Source: Gallaecimonas xiamenensis 3-C-1 (GTDB lineage: Bacteria; Pseudomonadota; Gammaproteobacteria; Enterobacterales; Gallaecimonadaceae). Taken from it: DNA of 64,000 nucleotides. The notes beneath the pieces were generated by a model, which saw only the letters and a program-made list of their open reading frames with translations, made no database searches and had not been told where the DNA came from. The stretch spans positions 1-64,000 of the forward strand of contig NZ_AMRI01000017.1 in NCBI RefSeq assembly GCF_000299915.1, written 5' to 3'. Both the position numbers and the translations under genes were made by a program. Below are positions 42,629-53,197 of the stretch, one piece after another (the first letter of the stretch is position 1; the number at the start of each line of letters is the position of its first letter).

Positions 42629-43115
42629 GGTGAAGGCCTTTGTTATGTCCGACCACCCCAGCTCCCTGGAACACCTGCTGGGCCAGAGCCTGTCTGGCTT
42701 GGCTGAGCTGTCACGCAAGGCGTCCCGGCTCAATGCCCTGCAGCAGGCTTACCAGCAGCAGGTCCAAGGCCCCCTGGCCAAACACAGCCGGGTTGCCAAC
42801 CTGCGTAGCGGTATCTTGGTGATCGAGGCCGCCAGCGCTGCCTGGCTCAGCCAGTTGCGCCTGCAACGGTCCTTGTTGTTAAGCCAAATGCGGCAAATAG
42901 ACCCCAGCCTAACCAGCCTTGAATTCGGGATCAACCCGGGCCTGGCCAAAGCCGAAAAGCTGACGCCCCAATACAGTCCCAATAAAAGGACCATCAGCAG
43001 TCGTACCGCCAAGGAGCTTAATGCCCTGGCCGACAGCACCGAAGGAAAGCTGAGTGAGAGCCTGAAAAGACTGGCGGCGCTCAGTGAGCGCCGCCAGAAA
43101 GACTTGGAAGACTGA
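42627..43115 (+). CDS. dciA: DciA-type replicative helicase loader (DUF721)
   Basis: A 162-residue protein of the DUF721/DciA family. The domain sits at about 25-105 (LNALQQAYQQQVQGPLAKHSRVANLRSGILVIEAASAAWLSQL region, read in short motifs: VANLR, LVIEA, AWLSQLR), followed by a basic, Ser/Arg-rich disordered tail. DciA loads DnaB in bacteria that lack the phage-derived DnaC. Its presence separates this organism from the Enterobacteriaceae. Two ATGs, 42627 and 42645, have equally good AAGG sites. Convergent with lpxC, which ends 1 base away. Confidence 0.8.
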   Translation: MVKAFVMSDHPSSLEHLLGQSLSGLAELSRKASRLNALQQAYQQQVQGPLAKHSRVANLRSGILVIEAASAAWLSQLRLQRSLLLSQMRQIDPSLTSLEFGINPGLAKAEKLTPQYSPNKRTISSRTAKELNALADSTEGKLSESLKRLAALSERRQKDLED

Positions 43116-43116
43116 A

Positions 43117-44037
43117 TCAGGCCAGGCTGAAGCCCGGCGACAGGTAGGAAATGGGTGAGGCATCCCCTTCGTCTTCGAAGGTCACCAGTTCCCATTTTTC
43201 CTGATGGGCGAGGATCTCGCGGACCATCAGGTTGTTCAGGGCATGGCCCGACTTGTAGGAGCGGAATTCACCGATGATGGAATGGCCGGCCAGGTACAGG
43301 TCACCCACGGCATCCAGCAGCTTGTGCTTGACGAACTCGTCTTCGTAGCGCAGGCCTTCACCGTTGAGGATCTTGTACTCGTCCAGCACCACGGCATTTT
43401 CCATGGAGCCACCCAAGGCCAGGTTGTTGGCCCTCAGGGTCTCGATGTCCTTCATAAAGCCGAAGGTACGGGCGCGACTCACTTCCTTAACGAAAGAGGT
43501 GGTGGAGAAATCCATCACCAGGCGCTGGTTGCGCCCTTCCATCGCCGGATGGTTGAAGTCGATGGCCACATCCATCTTGAAACCCTGGTAAGGACGGAAC
43601 TCGGCCCACTTGTCGCCCATTTCCACCCGGATCACGTCCTTGATACGGATGAATTTCTTGGCGGCATTCTGCTCCTCCACGCCGGCAGACTGCAGGAGGA
43701 ACACGAAGGGGCTGGAACTGCCGTCCATGATCGGGATTTCCGGGGAGTCGATTTCCACATAGAGGTTATCGATACCCAGGCCCGCCAGGGCGGCACACAG
43801 ATGTTCTATGGTGGCGACCTTGACGCCCTCTTCACCGTGCAGGCAGGTGCAGAGCATGGTGTCTTGGACCAGCCGGCCGTCAGCCGGGATCTCTTTGACC
43901 GGGTCAAGGTCGACCCGGCGAAAGACGATACCCGTGTTCACAGGCGCAGGACGCAAGCACAGGGACACTTTATTGCCGCTGTGCAGGCCGACGCCAGTCG
44001 CGCGAATGGCGCTTTTCAAGGTACGTTGCCGAATCAT
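43117..44037 (-). CDS. lpxC: UDP-3-O-acyl-N-acetylglucosamine deacetylase LpxC
   Basis: Zinc deacetylase, the committed step of lipid A synthesis. 306 residues. The zinc ligand H79 in TIEHLCAAL, the [11 protein letters not shown] segment with the second His and the Asp ligand, and the catalytic SGHALNN histidine are all present. TGVGLHSG near the N-terminus is typical. The C-terminus is short (LSPGFSLA), where FtsH-mediated degradation signals sit in E. coli. Downstream of ftsZ with a 174-base gap that carries its own promoter. Confidence 0.98.
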   Translation of the reverse strand: MIRQRTLKSAIRATGVGLHSGNKVSLCLRPAPVNTGIVFRRVDLDPVKEIPADGRLVQDTMLCTCLHGEEGVKVATIEHLCAALAGLGIDNLYVEIDSPEIPIMDGSSSPFVFLLQSAGVEEQNAAKKFIRIKDVIRVEMGDKWAEFRPYQGFKMDVAIDFNHPAMEGRNQRLVMDFSTTSFVKEVSRARTFGFMKDIETLRANNLALGGSMENAVVLDEYKILNGEGLRYEDEFVKHKLLDAVGDLYLAGHSIIGEFRSYKSGHALNNLMVREILAHQEKWELVTFEDEGDASPISYLSPGFSLA

Positions 44038-44103
44038 CTGTGGCCTCGCTAAAGTCGGGTAACCGCCAGCTTAACTGGCCCTACCTGTTCAAAAAGGTGC
44101 AGC

Positions 44104-44133
44104 AGTATACCACTAATGCGACCATTTAACCAA
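44104..44133 (-). promoter_or_regulatory. lpxC promoter
   Basis: On the minus strand TTGGTT (44128-44133), an 18-base spacer and TATACT (44104-44109). Transcription would start about 60 bases before the lpxC ATG. This uncouples lpxC from the dcw operon, as in E. coli. Confidence 0.65.
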
Positions 44134-44211
44134 AAACTGAAGGAAAAGCCACCAGGACAATAGCGCAAAGATTGCGCATATTGCCTGGCCTTACCCTTAC
44201 AGTACCCGGGT

Positions 44212-45414
44212 TCAGTCCGCCTGACGACGCAGGAAGGCCGGAATATCCAGGTAATCCAGGTCAGCTTGGCTCTTGCGCTTGGGCGCTGCCACCGCTTCTT
44301 CCTGCTTACGCAGCTCTGGCTGCGGGGCCGGCGCCGGTTGCGGCTGGGCCTGAGCCGGCATGGGGCGGCCATGGGTGCCGTCACCACTGGGTTGCGGGAA
44401 GCTGGGGCGAACCGGTTCCGGGTTTTTCTGCACCAGGGTGATTTCCGGCTTGCGCTCGGAGCCGCCGATACCGGTGGCCACCACGGTGACGCGGATCTCG
44501 TCCTGCATCTCCGGGTCGATGGTGGTACCCACCACCACGGTAGCCTGCTCGGAGGCAAAGCCCTGCACCGCGTTACCCACGGTCTCGAACTCTTCGATGG
44601 TCAAGTCCATACCGGCGGTGATGTTGACCAGGATGCCTCGGGCACCGGCCAAATCCACGTCTTCGAGCAGCGGGCTGGAAATAGCCAGCTCGGCCGCTTC
44701 CTGGGCGCGGTCTTCGCCTTTGGCGACGCCGGAGCCCATCATGGCTTTACCCATCTCGCTCATCACGGTGCGCACGTCGGCGAAGTCGACGTTGATCATA
44801 CCCGGCTGGGTGATCAGTTCGGCAATGCCCTTGACGGCACCCAGCAGCACGTCGTTGGCGGCCTTGAAGGCAGCCAGCAGGCTGGTGGATTTGCCAAGCA
44901 CCTTGAGCAGCTTCTCATTGGGGATGGTGATCAAGGAATCGACATTGGCTTCCAGTTGGGCGATCCCTTCCTGGGCAAAGGCCATGCGCTTCTTGCCCTC
45001 GAAGGGGAAAGGCTTGGTCACCACAGCCACGGTCAGGATACCCAGTTCTTTGGCTACTTCCGCCACTATGGGCGCCGCACCGGTACCGGTACCACCGCCC
45101 ATGCCAGCGGCGATAAAGACCATGTCGGCCCCTTCCAGCACTTCGCGGATCTGCTCGCGCTCTTCCTCGGCGGCCTGGCGGCCCACCTGGGGATTGGCAC
45201 CGGCACCCAGGCCCTTGGTCACGCTGGACCCGAGCTGGATGGTGACGTGGGCGTTGGAATTCTTCAGCGCCTGGGCGTCTGTGTTGGCGGCGATGAATTC
45301 GACCCCTTCAATGGTCTGCTCCACCATGTGCTGTACAGCGTTACCGCCGCCACCACCAACGCCGATGACTTTGATTACGGCCTCATCGGTATGGCCATCG
45401 ACAAATTCAAACAT
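44212..45414 (-). CDS. ftsZ: Cell division GTPase FtsZ
   Basis: Tubulin homologue forming the Z ring. 400 residues. Nucleotide-binding [11 protein letters not shown], the tubulin signature [10 protein letters not shown], the T7-loop region NVDFADVR and the C-terminal FtsA/ZipA-binding peptide [10 protein letters not shown] are intact, separated by a Gln/Pro-rich linker. The start is the ATG at 45414 (MFEFVDG), with GGAG 9 bases upstream, in line with E. coli MFEPMEL. A TTG five codons upstream extends the longest frame but has no support. Confidence 0.98.
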   Translation of the reverse strand: MFEFVDGHTDEAVIKVIGVGGGGGNAVQHMVEQTIEGVEFIAANTDAQALKNSNAHVTIQLGSSVTKGLGAGANPQVGRQAAEEEREQIREVLEGADMVFIAAGMGGGTGTGAAPIVAEVAKELGILTVAVVTKPFPFEGKKRMAFAQEGIAQLEANVDSLITIPNEKLLKVLGKSTSLLAAFKAANDVLLGAVKGIAELITQPGMINVDFADVRTVMSEMGKAMMGSGVAKGEDRAQEAAELAISSPLLEDVDLAGARGILVNITAGMDLTIEEFETVGNAVQGFASEQATVVVGTTIDPEMQDEIRVTVVATGIGGSERKPEITLVQKNPEPVRPSFPQPSGDGTHGRPMPAQAQPQPAPAPQPELRKQEEAVAAPKRKSQADLDYLDIPAFLRRQAD

Positions 45415-45447
45415 GAGTTCAGTCTCCAATCGTCTGCCGTTCTGTCC

Positions 45448-46686
45448 TTAAAAATTTCCCTTGAACCAGCTCTGCAGCTTGCTCCAAAGGCTACTGACCC
45501 CTTCCCCCACTGAGATCCGATCCGCCCTGCGACCTGCACTGTCATCCTTGCCGTAGTGCAACAGTCCCATGGCGGTGGCAAAACGAGGGTCGGCCACGTA
45601 GTCGTTGAGGCCCTTGACCGGCAGCGGCATACCCAGCCGCACCGGCATCTGGAAGATCTCTTCAGCGAACTGAATGGCACCTTCCATCTGGGCCGTACCG
45701 CCGGTCAGTACTATACCGGCGGCAATCTGTTCTTCGAGCCCGCTCTTGCGCAGCTCTTCCTGTACCAGTTCAAAGAGTTCCTGGTACCGAGGCTCCACCA
45801 CTTCCGCCAGGGTGTGGCGGCTCATGGTACGGGAGGGCCGACCACCAACGGACGGCACTTCAATGCTTTCTTCCTTGCTCACCAGGTTCTTGATGGCACA
45901 GGCGTAGCGGGTCTTGATCTCTTCGGCATGGCTCAAGGGGGTGCGAAAGATCTTGGCGATATCCGAGGTCACCTGGTTGCCCGCCGCCGGGATAACGGCG
46001 GTGTGGCGCAGAGCACCGTTGGTGTAGACCGCCATATCCATGGTGCCGGCGCCCATGTCCACCACGCAGACACCCAGCTCTTTTTCGTCGTCGGTGAGCA
46101 CCGCATAGCTGGAAGCCAGGGCCGAGAAGATCAGCTGGTCGGCACGCAGGTCGCAGCGTTCCACGCACTTGATGATGTTGCGGGCCATGTCGTTGGCGCA
46201 GGTCACCAGGTGCACGTTGGACGTGAGGCGCACCCCGCTCATGCCGATGGGGCTCTTGATGCCTTCTTGGTAGTCGATGCCAAACTCCTGGGGCAGCACA
46301 TGGAGAATGCGGCGCCCTTCGGGGATCTGTACCGACTTGGCGGTGTGGATCACCGCATCCACGTCGTCCTGGGACACTTCGGCATCGTTGATGGGCACCA
46401 TGCCGGACTCGTTTTGGCAACGGACATGGCGGCCGGAAATGGCCAGATAGACGGCACTGACCTGGCAGTCTGCCATCATCTCGGCTTCATCTACGGCCCG
46501 CTGCACCGACTGGGCCACGGAGTCCAGATCGTTGACGCCACCTTTGTCCATGCCACGGGACGCGTGGTTGCCGACACCCAGCACATTGATCTGGCCATCG
46601 GGCAGCACTTCGCCCACCACGGCCACGATCTTGGAGGTGCCGATGTCGAGCCCAACGATAAGTTTTCTGTCCATAGCCTTGGTCAT
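45448..46686 (-). CDS. ftsA: Cell division protein FtsA
   Basis: Actin-like membrane tether for FtsZ, 412 residues. DIGTSKIVAVVGE (phosphate 1), VVDMGAGTMDMAVY (phosphate 2), GIVLTGGTAQMEG (adenosine) and the C-terminal amphipathic helix SLWSKLQSWFKGNF are visible. I start at MTKAMDRKL (ATG 46686), matching E. coli MIKATDRKL and overlapping the ftsQ stop as ATGA. The longest frame adds 10 residues. Confidence 0.97.
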   Translation of the reverse strand: MTKAMDRKLIVGLDIGTSKIVAVVGEVLPDGQINVLGVGNHASRGMDKGGVNDLDSVAQSVQRAVDEAEMMADCQVSAVYLAISGRHVRCQNESGMVPINDAEVSQDDVDAVIHTAKSVQIPEGRRILHVLPQEFGIDYQEGIKSPIGMSGVRLTSNVHLVTCANDMARNIIKCVERCDLRADQLIFSALASSYAVLTDDEKELGVCVVDMGAGTMDMAVYTNGALRHTAVIPAAGNQVTSDIAKIFRTPLSHAEEIKTRYACAIKNLVSKEESIEVPSVGGRPSRTMSRHTLAEVVEPRYQELFELVQEELRKSGLEEQIAAGIVLTGGTAQMEGAIQFAEEIFQMPVRLGMPLPVKGLNDYVADPRFATAMGLLHYGKDDSAGRRADRISVGEGVSSLWSKLQSWFKGNF

Positions 46687-47411
46687 GGCGTCTCTTTGTT
46701 TTCCTCTTCCTGCCAACCTACGGCGAACCCGGTGTCGTACCGAAGGTCCAGGTAGGCTGGCTGCCTGGCTTCCCCTTTCAAGTAGGGGAAGCTGTCGATA
46801 AAGCGCTGCACCCTTCGCAGGGTGTCTTCCCGGCCCAGTACCAGCTTCAGGCCGTCCTTGAGTTCCAGCTCCCAGCTGTTACGGGCCGACAACCAGGCGG
46901 CCGCCAATGGATAACCACTGCCCTCCAGGAGGGTGGCCAGGCCCCGGTAGCCGTCCAGGGTGTCCTTGGCGTTGTCGTCCTGGCCGTAAAGCCTGGGCAA
47001 GCTTTGCTCAGCGGGGCCCGGCTCGGCCCTGAATACCTGGCCCTGGGCGTTAAGCAGAGCCTGGTCGTTCCACCTGGCCACCGGCTGCTGCTCCACCAAG
47101 AAGATCTGCAGCTTACGGGGCCAGGCCTTGCGCACCGAGGCCTGATAAATCCAGGGCAAGGCCTCCAACCGCTGTTGCACCTCGTTCACGTCCACCGTGA
47201 AAAAGCTGCCCAGGGGCTTTTGGGTCAGCACCGCCCGGATGTCGCCTGCCGGGGTATGGGGATGCTCCCCTTTTACCTCCACCTGCTCCACCGGCAGCTG
47301 TCCCTCGTCGCGCATGGTGTGCCACAGGGACACACCACCGGCGGCGAAGCCGGCCATCACCAGGGCAAAAAAGCCCAGGCCCAGCCAGAAGCCCCAACTG
47401 CGCACCCTCAC
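46683..47411 (-). CDS. ftsQ: Cell division protein FtsQ
   Basis: Bitopic divisome protein, 242 residues: short cytoplasmic tail, membrane helix (about 8-30), POTRA domain (about 40-108, LPVEQVEVKGEHPHT onward) and a beta domain ending with YLDLRYDTGFAVGW, the conserved C-terminal strand region that contacts FtsB. The start is GTG at 47411; a second GTG two codons later has the better ribosome site (AAGGGG at 5 bases). It follows ddlB by 3 bases. Confidence 0.95.
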   Translation of the reverse strand: MRVRSWGFWLGLGFFALVMAGFAAGGVSLWHTMRDEGQLPVEQVEVKGEHPHTPAGDIRAVLTQKPLGSFFTVDVNEVQQRLEALPWIYQASVRKAWPRKLQIFLVEQQPVARWNDQALLNAQGQVFRAEPGPAEQSLPRLYGQDDNAKDTLDGYRGLATLLEGSGYPLAAAWLSARNSWELELKDGLKLVLGREDTLRRVQRFIDSFPYLKGEARQPAYLDLRYDTGFAVGWQEEENKETP

Positions 47412-47414
47412 CCC

Positions 47415-48314
47415 TTAACGCGCTGCGGCCAGGATGCGGCAAACCAGGGTAGAAAAATCCAGCCCTGTGGCGGCGGCCGCCTTGGGTACCAGGCTCTTCT
47501 CGGTCATGCCCGGCACCGTGTTCACTTCCAGCAACTGGAATTGACCGTGCTCGTCGAGCATGGCATCCACCCGGCCCCATCCTTCGGCGCCCACGGCGTC
47601 AAACGCCTTGAGGGCCATCGCCTTGAGGGCCTCTTCCTGGTCGGCTGGCAGGCCACAGGGGATGAGATACTGGGTGGTATTGGATTTGTATTTGGCGTCG
47701 TAGTCGTAGAAGCCGTTGGGGGTCTTCATCTGAATGACCGGCAGCGGCTGGCCATCGAGGATACCGACAGTAAATTCGGGGCCGCTGATCCAGCGCTCGA
47801 CCAGCACCACATCGTCCAGGGCCTCAGCCTCGGCGACGGCGTCCTTGAGTTCCTGGACAGTGCTGGCCTTTTTCATGCCGATGCTCGAGCCTTCCCGCGA
47901 GGGTTTGACCATCACCGGGCCGGTCATGATATCAGCGGCCAATTGGTCATCCAACAACCCTTTATGAATGATCCAGAAATCGGCGGTGGGCAGCCCCAGG
48001 CTTTGCCAGATCTGCTTGGTACGCACCTTGTCCATGGCCAAGGCCGAGCCCAGCACCCTGCTACCTGTGTAGGGGATCTGCAACCACTCCAGGGCCCCTT
48101 GCACTGTGCCGTCTTCACCGCCACGACCATGCAGGGCGATAAAGACCTTGTCGAAGCCGTCCCGGTGCAAATCTTCCAGGGGGCGCTCGGCCGGGTCAAA
48201 GGCGTGGGCGTCGATGCCACCGGCCAGCAGGCCGCGCAGCACGGCCTGCCCGGACAGCAGGGAGATCTCGCGCTCGGCGGAATGGCCGCCCAGCAATACC
48301 GCGACCTTGCTCAT
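47415..48314 (-). CDS. ddlB: D-alanine--D-alanine ligase DdlB
   Basis: ATP-grasp ligase making the D-Ala-D-Ala terminus of peptidoglycan. 299 residues. [40 protein letters not shown] and [19 protein letters not shown] match the Ddl family. The Ser-Ile pair in EGSSIG and the tyrosine-containing omega-loop DYDAKYKS favour D-Ala over D-lactate. Overlaps the murC stop by 4 bases. Confidence 0.97.
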   Translation of the reverse strand: MSKVAVLLGGHSAEREISLLSGQAVLRGLLAGGIDAHAFDPAERPLEDLHRDGFDKVFIALHGRGGEDGTVQGALEWLQIPYTGSRVLGSALAMDKVRTKQIWQSLGLPTADFWIIHKGLLDDQLAADIMTGPVMVKPSREGSSIGMKKASTVQELKDAVAEAEALDDVVLVERWISGPEFTVGILDGQPLPVIQMKTPNGFYDYDAKYKSNTTQYLIPCGLPADQEEALKAMALKAFDAVGAEGWGRVDAMLDEHGQFQLLEVNTVPGMTEKSLVPKAAAATGLDFSTLVCRILAAAR

Positions 48315-49726
48315 GCTTGCACCTCCAGGCCGGCGTCGGCCAGGCGCTTGGCCAGGCCACCGACGTTACCGGCGCCCTGGGTAATGACCAGGTCGCCGTC
48401 CGCCAGCAGTTCATGCAGCACCTTGGGCACATCGTCCAGGCTGGACACGAACACCGGCTCGAGCTTGGAACGGGAGCGGATGGTACGGCACAGGGAGCGG
48501 CTGTCGGCCCCGGCTATGGGTTGTTCGCCGGCGCTGTAGACATCCAGCATCACCAGGGCGTCCACCTGGCTCAGCACCTCGGCGAAATCTTCGTAAAGGT
48601 CGCGGGTACGGCTGTAACGGTGGGGTTGGAACACCATCACCAGGCGTTTGTCGGGCCAGCCGGCGCGGGCGGCCTTGATGGTGACATCCACCTCGGAGGG
48701 GTGGTGGCCGTAGTCGTCCACCAGCATCACCTTGCCTTTACTGGTGGCAAAGTCGCCGTAGTGCTGGAAGCGGCGGCCTATGCCCTGGAACTTGGCCAGG
48801 GCTGCCTGGATGGCGGCGTCGCTGATGCCAAGGTCGGTGGCGATGGCAATGGCGGCTAAGGCGTTCTGGGCGTTGTGGCGCCCCGGCAGGTTCAGGGTCA
48901 CCTGCAAGGGGTCGTGACCGGCCCTTTCCACCACGAAGCGGCTCTGGTTGGCGCTCTGGGTGAAGTCGCGGCCTTTGACGTCGGCTTCTTCGGCAAAACC
49001 GTAGGTAATGTACTGGCGGCCCAGTTCCGCCGTGGCCAGGCTGCGCACCACCTCGTCGTCGATACAGAGTACCGCCAGGCCGTAGAACGGCAGGTTGTGC
49101 AGGAAATCGACGAAGGTGGCCTTGAGCTTTTCAAAGTCGCCACCGTAGGTGTCCATGTGGTCCGGCTCGATGTTGGTCACCACCGACATCAAGGGCTGCA
49201 GGTGCAGGAAAGAAGCATCGGACTCGTCGGCTTCGGCCACCAGATAGTTGCCGGTACCCAGACGGGCATTGGTGCCATGGGAGTTGAGCTTGCCGCCGAT
49301 AACGAAGGTCGGGTCCAGGCCCCCTTCGAACAGCAGGCTGGATACCAGGCTGGTGGTGGTGGTTTTACCGTGGGTACCGGCCACGGCGATGCCTTGGCGA
49401 AAGCGCATCAGCTCAGCCAACATTTCGGCGCGGCGCACCACCGGAATACGGCGCTCGCGGGCGGCCAGCACTTCCGGGTTGTCGGCCTTGATGGCGGTAG
49501 ATACCACCACCACAGAGGCGCCGTCCACCTGCTCGGCCTTGTGCTCGGGCCAGATGGTAGCCCCCAGGCTTTCAAGGCGTTCGGTGACGGCATTGCGGCT
49601 CAGGTCGGAGCCGGTGATTTGATACCCCTCGCCCAGCAGGACTTCAGCAATACCCCCCATACCGGCACCACCGATGCCGACAAAGTGGATTCGCTCAACG
49701 CGGCGCATAGGGCCAGTTCTGGTCAT
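48311..49726 (-). CDS. murC: UDP-N-acetylmuramate--L-alanine ligase MurC
   Basis: First Mur ligase, adds L-Ala to UDP-MurNAc. 471 residues. The Rossmann motif [15 protein letters not shown], the ATP-binding [10 protein letters not shown], the EADESDASF segment and the C-terminal domain [10 protein letters not shown] with FQPHRYSRT are conserved. ATG at 49726 overlaps the murG stop by 4 bases. Confidence 0.98.
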   Translation of the reverse strand: MTRTGPMRRVERIHFVGIGGAGMGGIAEVLLGEGYQITGSDLSRNAVTERLESLGATIWPEHKAEQVDGASVVVVSTAIKADNPEVLAARERRIPVVRRAEMLAELMRFRQGIAVAGTHGKTTTTSLVSSLLFEGGLDPTFVIGGKLNSHGTNARLGTGNYLVAEADESDASFLHLQPLMSVVTNIEPDHMDTYGGDFEKLKATFVDFLHNLPFYGLAVLCIDDEVVRSLATAELGRQYITYGFAEEADVKGRDFTQSANQSRFVVERAGHDPLQVTLNLPGRHNAQNALAAIAIATDLGISDAAIQAALAKFQGIGRRFQHYGDFATSKGKVMLVDDYGHHPSEVDVTIKAARAGWPDKRLVMVFQPHRYSRTRDLYEDFAEVLSQVDALVMLDVYSAGEQPIAGADSRSLCRTIRSRSKLEPVFVSSLDDVPKVLHELLADGDLVITQGAGNVGGLAKRLADAGLEVQA

Positions 49727-50787
49727 ACTCTTTCACTCTTGTCTACGCCGGCCAATTGCCGGCACACCGAGGCCACCGCCTCGGTTGCGTCTGGTTTGGC
49801 TTGGCGCTGGGCGGCGATGCCCATCTGCGCCAATTGTTCAGGGTCGTCGCTCCACTCCCGCAACAGGGAGGCCACGCGCTCGACCGTCATCTCGCCCTGG
49901 GGCAACAGTACGCCCCCCTGATGCTCGGTCAGGAAACGGGCGTTTTGGGTTTGGTGATCGTCCACGGCGCTGGGCAGCGGCACCAAAATGGAGGGCAGGC
50001 CCACGGCGGCCAGCTCGGACACCGTCAAGGCGCCGGCCCGGCAGATCACCAGATCCGCCCAGCCATAGGCAGCGGCCATGTCGTCCACGAAATCCGACAC
50101 CTGGGCACTGATGCCCAGCTCGTCGTAGCGTTTCTGCACCCCTTCGCTGCGGCCCTTGCCGGTCTGGTGGAAGATATCCAGGGGGCAATGGGCCTTGGCA
50201 AAGGCCTTGGGCAGCACTTCGTTAAAGACCTGGGCGCCCAGGCTGCCCCCTATCACCAGTACCCGAAGCGGGCCCTGGTGGGATTGGCGTTTGATCTTGA
50301 ACAGCAGTTCACGGATCGGGTTACCCACCACAGGCGCCTGGTCAAAGGCACCGGGGAATGCCTGCAGCACCTGGTTGGCCACCTTGGCCAGGTACCTGTT
50401 GGTGACACCGCTAACGGCGTTTTGTTCATGGAGCACCAGAGGAATGCCCCGCAACTTGGCGGCTATGCCCCCCGGACCGGCGGCAAAGCCCCCCATACCC
50501 AGCACCACTGAGGGTTTGAGCCGGCCAAACAGCACCCAGGCGTCGAAGATGGCTTTCACCAGCTTGAAGGGGGTGACCAGCAGGCGCTTGAGGCCGTTGC
50601 CACGCACCCCTTGGATGTCCACGAAATGCAGGGGGATATCGTACCTGGGTACTATGTCCGCTTCCATACGGTGCGGCGTGCCCAGCCAATCCACCAGCCA
50701 GCCTTCTTTCTGCAGCTGTTGGGCCACGGCCAGGGCCGGGAAGATATGGCCGCCGGTGCCACCCGCCATTACCATCAGACGTTTCAT
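49723..50787 (-). CDS. murG: MurG N-acetylglucosaminyltransferase (lipid II synthase)
   Basis: Peripheral inner-membrane GT28 glycosyltransferase that turns lipid I into lipid II. 354 residues (E. coli 355). [14 protein letters not shown] at the N-terminus and [17 protein letters not shown] at the C-terminal UDP-GlcNAc site are diagnostic. The start ATG at 50787 overlaps the ftsW stop (ATGA). The longest frame runs 194 codons into ftsW and is an artefact. Confidence 0.97.
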   Translation of the reverse strand: MKRLMVMAGGTGGHIFPALAVAQQLQKEGWLVDWLGTPHRMEADIVPRYDIPLHFVDIQGVRGNGLKRLLVTPFKLVKAIFDAWVLFGRLKPSVVLGMGGFAAGPGGIAAKLRGIPLVLHEQNAVSGVTNRYLAKVANQVLQAFPGAFDQAPVVGNPIRELLFKIKRQSHQGPLRVLVIGGSLGAQVFNEVLPKAFAKAHCPLDIFHQTGKGRSEGVQKRYDELGISAQVSDFVDDMAAAYGWADLVICRAGALTVSELAAVGLPSILVPLPSAVDDHQTQNARFLTEHQGGVLLPQGEMTVERVASLLREWSDDPEQLAQMGIAAQRQAKPDATEAVASVCRQLAGVDKSERV

Positions 50788-51953
50788 GACCGGCCTCCGC
50801 TGGCTTGCTGGCCGGCAAGGCGGCCTTCGTGATCGATACGGACCAGCACCATCAGGGCTATGGTCATGATCCAGAGGCTCGAGCCCCCGTAGCTGACCAG
50901 GGGCATGGTCAGGCCCTTGGTGGGGAAGGCGCCGGCGGCCACCCCCAGGTTCACCGCCGTCTGGAAGGCAACCCAGATGGCGATGGCGTAGGCAAAGAAG
51001 CCTTCGAAAAACCGTTCGTTGGCCATGGCGTCCCGGCCGATGCGCAGCGCCCGCAGCACCACCCAGAAGATGACCGCCATCAGCGCCACTATGGCCAAAA
51101 AGCCCAGCTCTTCGGCCACCACCGCCATGATGAAGTCGGTATGGGCTTCCGGCAGGTACTCCATCTTGAGGATGGAGTTGCCCAGGCCCTGGCCGGTCAG
51201 GCCGCCCCGGCCAAAGGCCATCAGCGATTGGGTCAGCTGGTAGCCGGTACCGAAGGGGTCGGCCCAGGGGTCGAGGAAGCCGGTCACCCGCTTCATGCGG
51301 TAGGGCTCCATGACGATCAGCAGCACCAGGGCGGCAACCCCCATGATGATCATGCCGATAAACTGCCAAACCCTGGCCCCGGCCAGGAACAACAGGCCAA
51401 GGGTGGTGACCAGCATCACCACCACGGTACCGAGATCGGGCTGGGCCAGCAGGAACAGCGCCATCAGGAAGAACACGCCAAGGGGCTTCAAGAAACCCAC
51501 CAGGTTTTCACGCACTTCCTGGTGGCGACGCACCAGGTAACCGGCCAGGTAGGCAAAGAGGAACAGCTTGGCCGGTTCCGCCGCCTGCAGGTTGATGGGA
51601 CCAAAGGCTATCCAGCGGGTGGCGCCATTGACATTGCGCCCCACCACCAGCACCGCCAGCAGCAGCCCCAGGGCCAACAGCAGCAGGTAGCCGTTGTAAC
51701 GGGCCCAGACATGGATGGGGACCTGCAAGGTGATCACCGCCAATACCAGGGCCCCCACCACAAAGATGGTTTCCTTGTTGATGATATAGAAAGGGTTGCC
51801 GGTCAGGCGGGTGGCCTCTGGCATGGACGCGGACGCTATCATCACCCAGCCGAACGCCATCAGTGAGAAGATCACCATCAGCAACGGCTTGTCGTAAAGG
51901 GCCGTCTGGGGCGCCTTTTCGGCAAAGAAGCGTTCGCGCAAGGCCGCTATCAT
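50784..51953 (-). CDS. ftsW: Peptidoglycan glycosyltransferase FtsW
   Basis: SEDS-family polymerase that works with FtsI at the septum. 389 residues, ten predicted helices. GRGGLTGQGLGNS, PEAHTDFIMAVVAEELG (with the SEDS catalytic aspartate region) and the C-terminal LTMPLVSYGGSS are family signatures. Overlaps both murD upstream and murG downstream by 4 bases. Confidence 0.97.
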   Translation of the reverse strand: MIAALRERFFAEKAPQTALYDKPLLMVIFSLMAFGWVMIASASMPEATRLTGNPFYIINKETIFVVGALVLAVITLQVPIHVWARYNGYLLLLALGLLLAVLVVGRNVNGATRWIAFGPINLQAAEPAKLFLFAYLAGYLVRRHQEVRENLVGFLKPLGVFFLMALFLLAQPDLGTVVVMLVTTLGLLFLAGARVWQFIGMIIMGVAALVLLIVMEPYRMKRVTGFLDPWADPFGTGYQLTQSLMAFGRGGLTGQGLGNSILKMEYLPEAHTDFIMAVVAEELGFLAIVALMAVIFWVVLRALRIGRDAMANERFFEGFFAYAIAIWVAFQTAVNLGVAAGAFPTKGLTMPLVSYGGSSLWIMTIALMVLVRIDHEGRLAGQQASGGRS

Positions 51954-53197
51954 AGGGCCTCCACCAGTTCCCGAAAGCGCTGGCCCCGGGCTTCAAAGTT
52001 CTGGAACTGATCCAGGCTGGCGCAGGCCGGTGACAACAGCACTAGGTCGCCGGCCTTGGCCAGGCTGGCCGCCAACGGCAGGGCCTGATCCAGGTTGTCC
52101 ACCTGGTGGCTGTGCTCGCTAAGGGCCGCCAGGGCCTGGGCGTCTTTGCCAAAGCAGATCAGCTCCCTGACCTTGCCCATCTTGGCCTTGAGGGGGTTCA
52201 GGTCGGCACCTTTGGCGTCACCACCGGCCAGCAGAATGATGTCCCCTTCCAGGTCGGCAAAGCCGTCCAGGGCCGCTTCGGTGGACCCCAGGTTGGTGGC
52301 CTTGGAGTCGTTGACGTAGCGCACCCCGTCCTTGACCGCCACGCTTTCACAGCGGTGGGGCAAACCGGGATAGCTGCGCAGGCTGTCGAGCATGGCACTC
52401 ATGGGAATGTTGGCGGCCTTGCCAAGGGCCAGGGCCGCCAGGGCGTTGTAATGGTTGTGGCGCCCCAACAGGCGTACGTCGCTGGCTTTGAGCAGCTGCT
52501 CCTCGCCATGCATCAACCAGCCGTCGCTGAGGTGGAAATCCCCCTGGCTACCGAAACTGACCCCTTCCCCTGCCGGGCTGGTGGCGGCGTCGTCACTGTT
52601 GTAGACGCAGACCTTGGCACCGTCGTAGATACGGTGTTTGGCTGCGCCGTACTCCGCCATGCCGCCGTACCTGTCCAGATGATCCGGGCTCAGGTTGAGG
52701 ATGGTGGCGGCCACCGGCTTAAGGCTTTCGGTGGTTTCCAGTTGGAAGCTCGACAGCTCCAGCACATAGAGGGCGGCATTGGCCGGCAAGGCCAGCACCG
52801 GCACCCCGATGTTGCCACCCACGGCCACGCGGATGCCGGCCTTGCGGGCCATATCGCCCACCAGGCTGGTGACGGTGCTCTTGCCGTTGGAACCGGTGAT
52901 GGCCACCACCGGTGCCCGGTTGACCCGGGCAAAGAGTTCCACGTCCCCTATCACTTCGACACCGGCATCCTTGATGGCCGGCAAGTCTTTGGACAGGCCC
53001 GGGCTCAGCACCAGGGAATGGCACTTGGACAGCTTGTACCTGTCCAGGGGGCCCAGGGTGGCCTGCACCCCTTCCGGCAGCTCTTTGAGGCCCGGGGGGG
53101 CCTCACGGGTATCGAAGGCGTGCACCGCTATGCCCCGCTCGAGGAGCCAACGGATAGTGGCGATACCGCTCAGTCCTAAACCCACTACGCCAATCAT
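51950..53197 (-). CDS. murD: UDP-N-acetylmuramoyl-L-alanine--D-glutamate ligase MurD
   Basis: Adds D-Glu to UDP-MurNAc-L-Ala. 415 residues, slightly shorter than E. coli (438), because the N-terminus begins directly at the nucleotide-binding strand ([11 protein letters not shown]). ITGSNGKSTVTSL, NLSPDHLDRY, LLGRHNHYNA, VNDSKATN and LLSPACASLDQF are present, so the active site is complete. The start ATG shares one base with the mraY stop (TAATG). Confidence 0.97.
   Translation of the reverse strand: MIGVVGLGLSGIATIRWLLERGIAVHAFDTREAPPGLKELPEGVQATLGPLDRYKLSKCHSLVLSPGLSKDLPAIKDAGVEVIGDVELFARVNRAPVVAITGSNGKSTVTSLVGDMARKAGIRVAVGGNIGVPVLALPANAALYVLELSSFQLETTESLKPVAATILNLSPDHLDRYGGMAEYGAAKHRIYDGAKVCVYNSDDAATSPAGEGVSFGSQGDFHLSDGWLMHGEEQLLKASDVRLLGRHNHYNALAALALGKAANIPMSAMLDSLRSYPGLPHRCESVAVKDGVRYVNDSKATNLGSTEAALDGFADLEGDIILLAGGDAKGADLNPLKAKMGKVRELICFGKDAQALAALSEHSHQVDNLDQALPLAASLAKAGDLVLLSPACASLDQFQNFEARGQRFRELVEAL

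Noticed and set aside
50788-51369. N-terminal extension of murG, and similar extensions of aceF, coaE, rsmH, rsmI and the M23 gene
   Set aside because: Each extension is out-of-frame sequence of the neighbouring gene or lacks family support; conserved N-termini and overlapping start/stop codons define shorter products.
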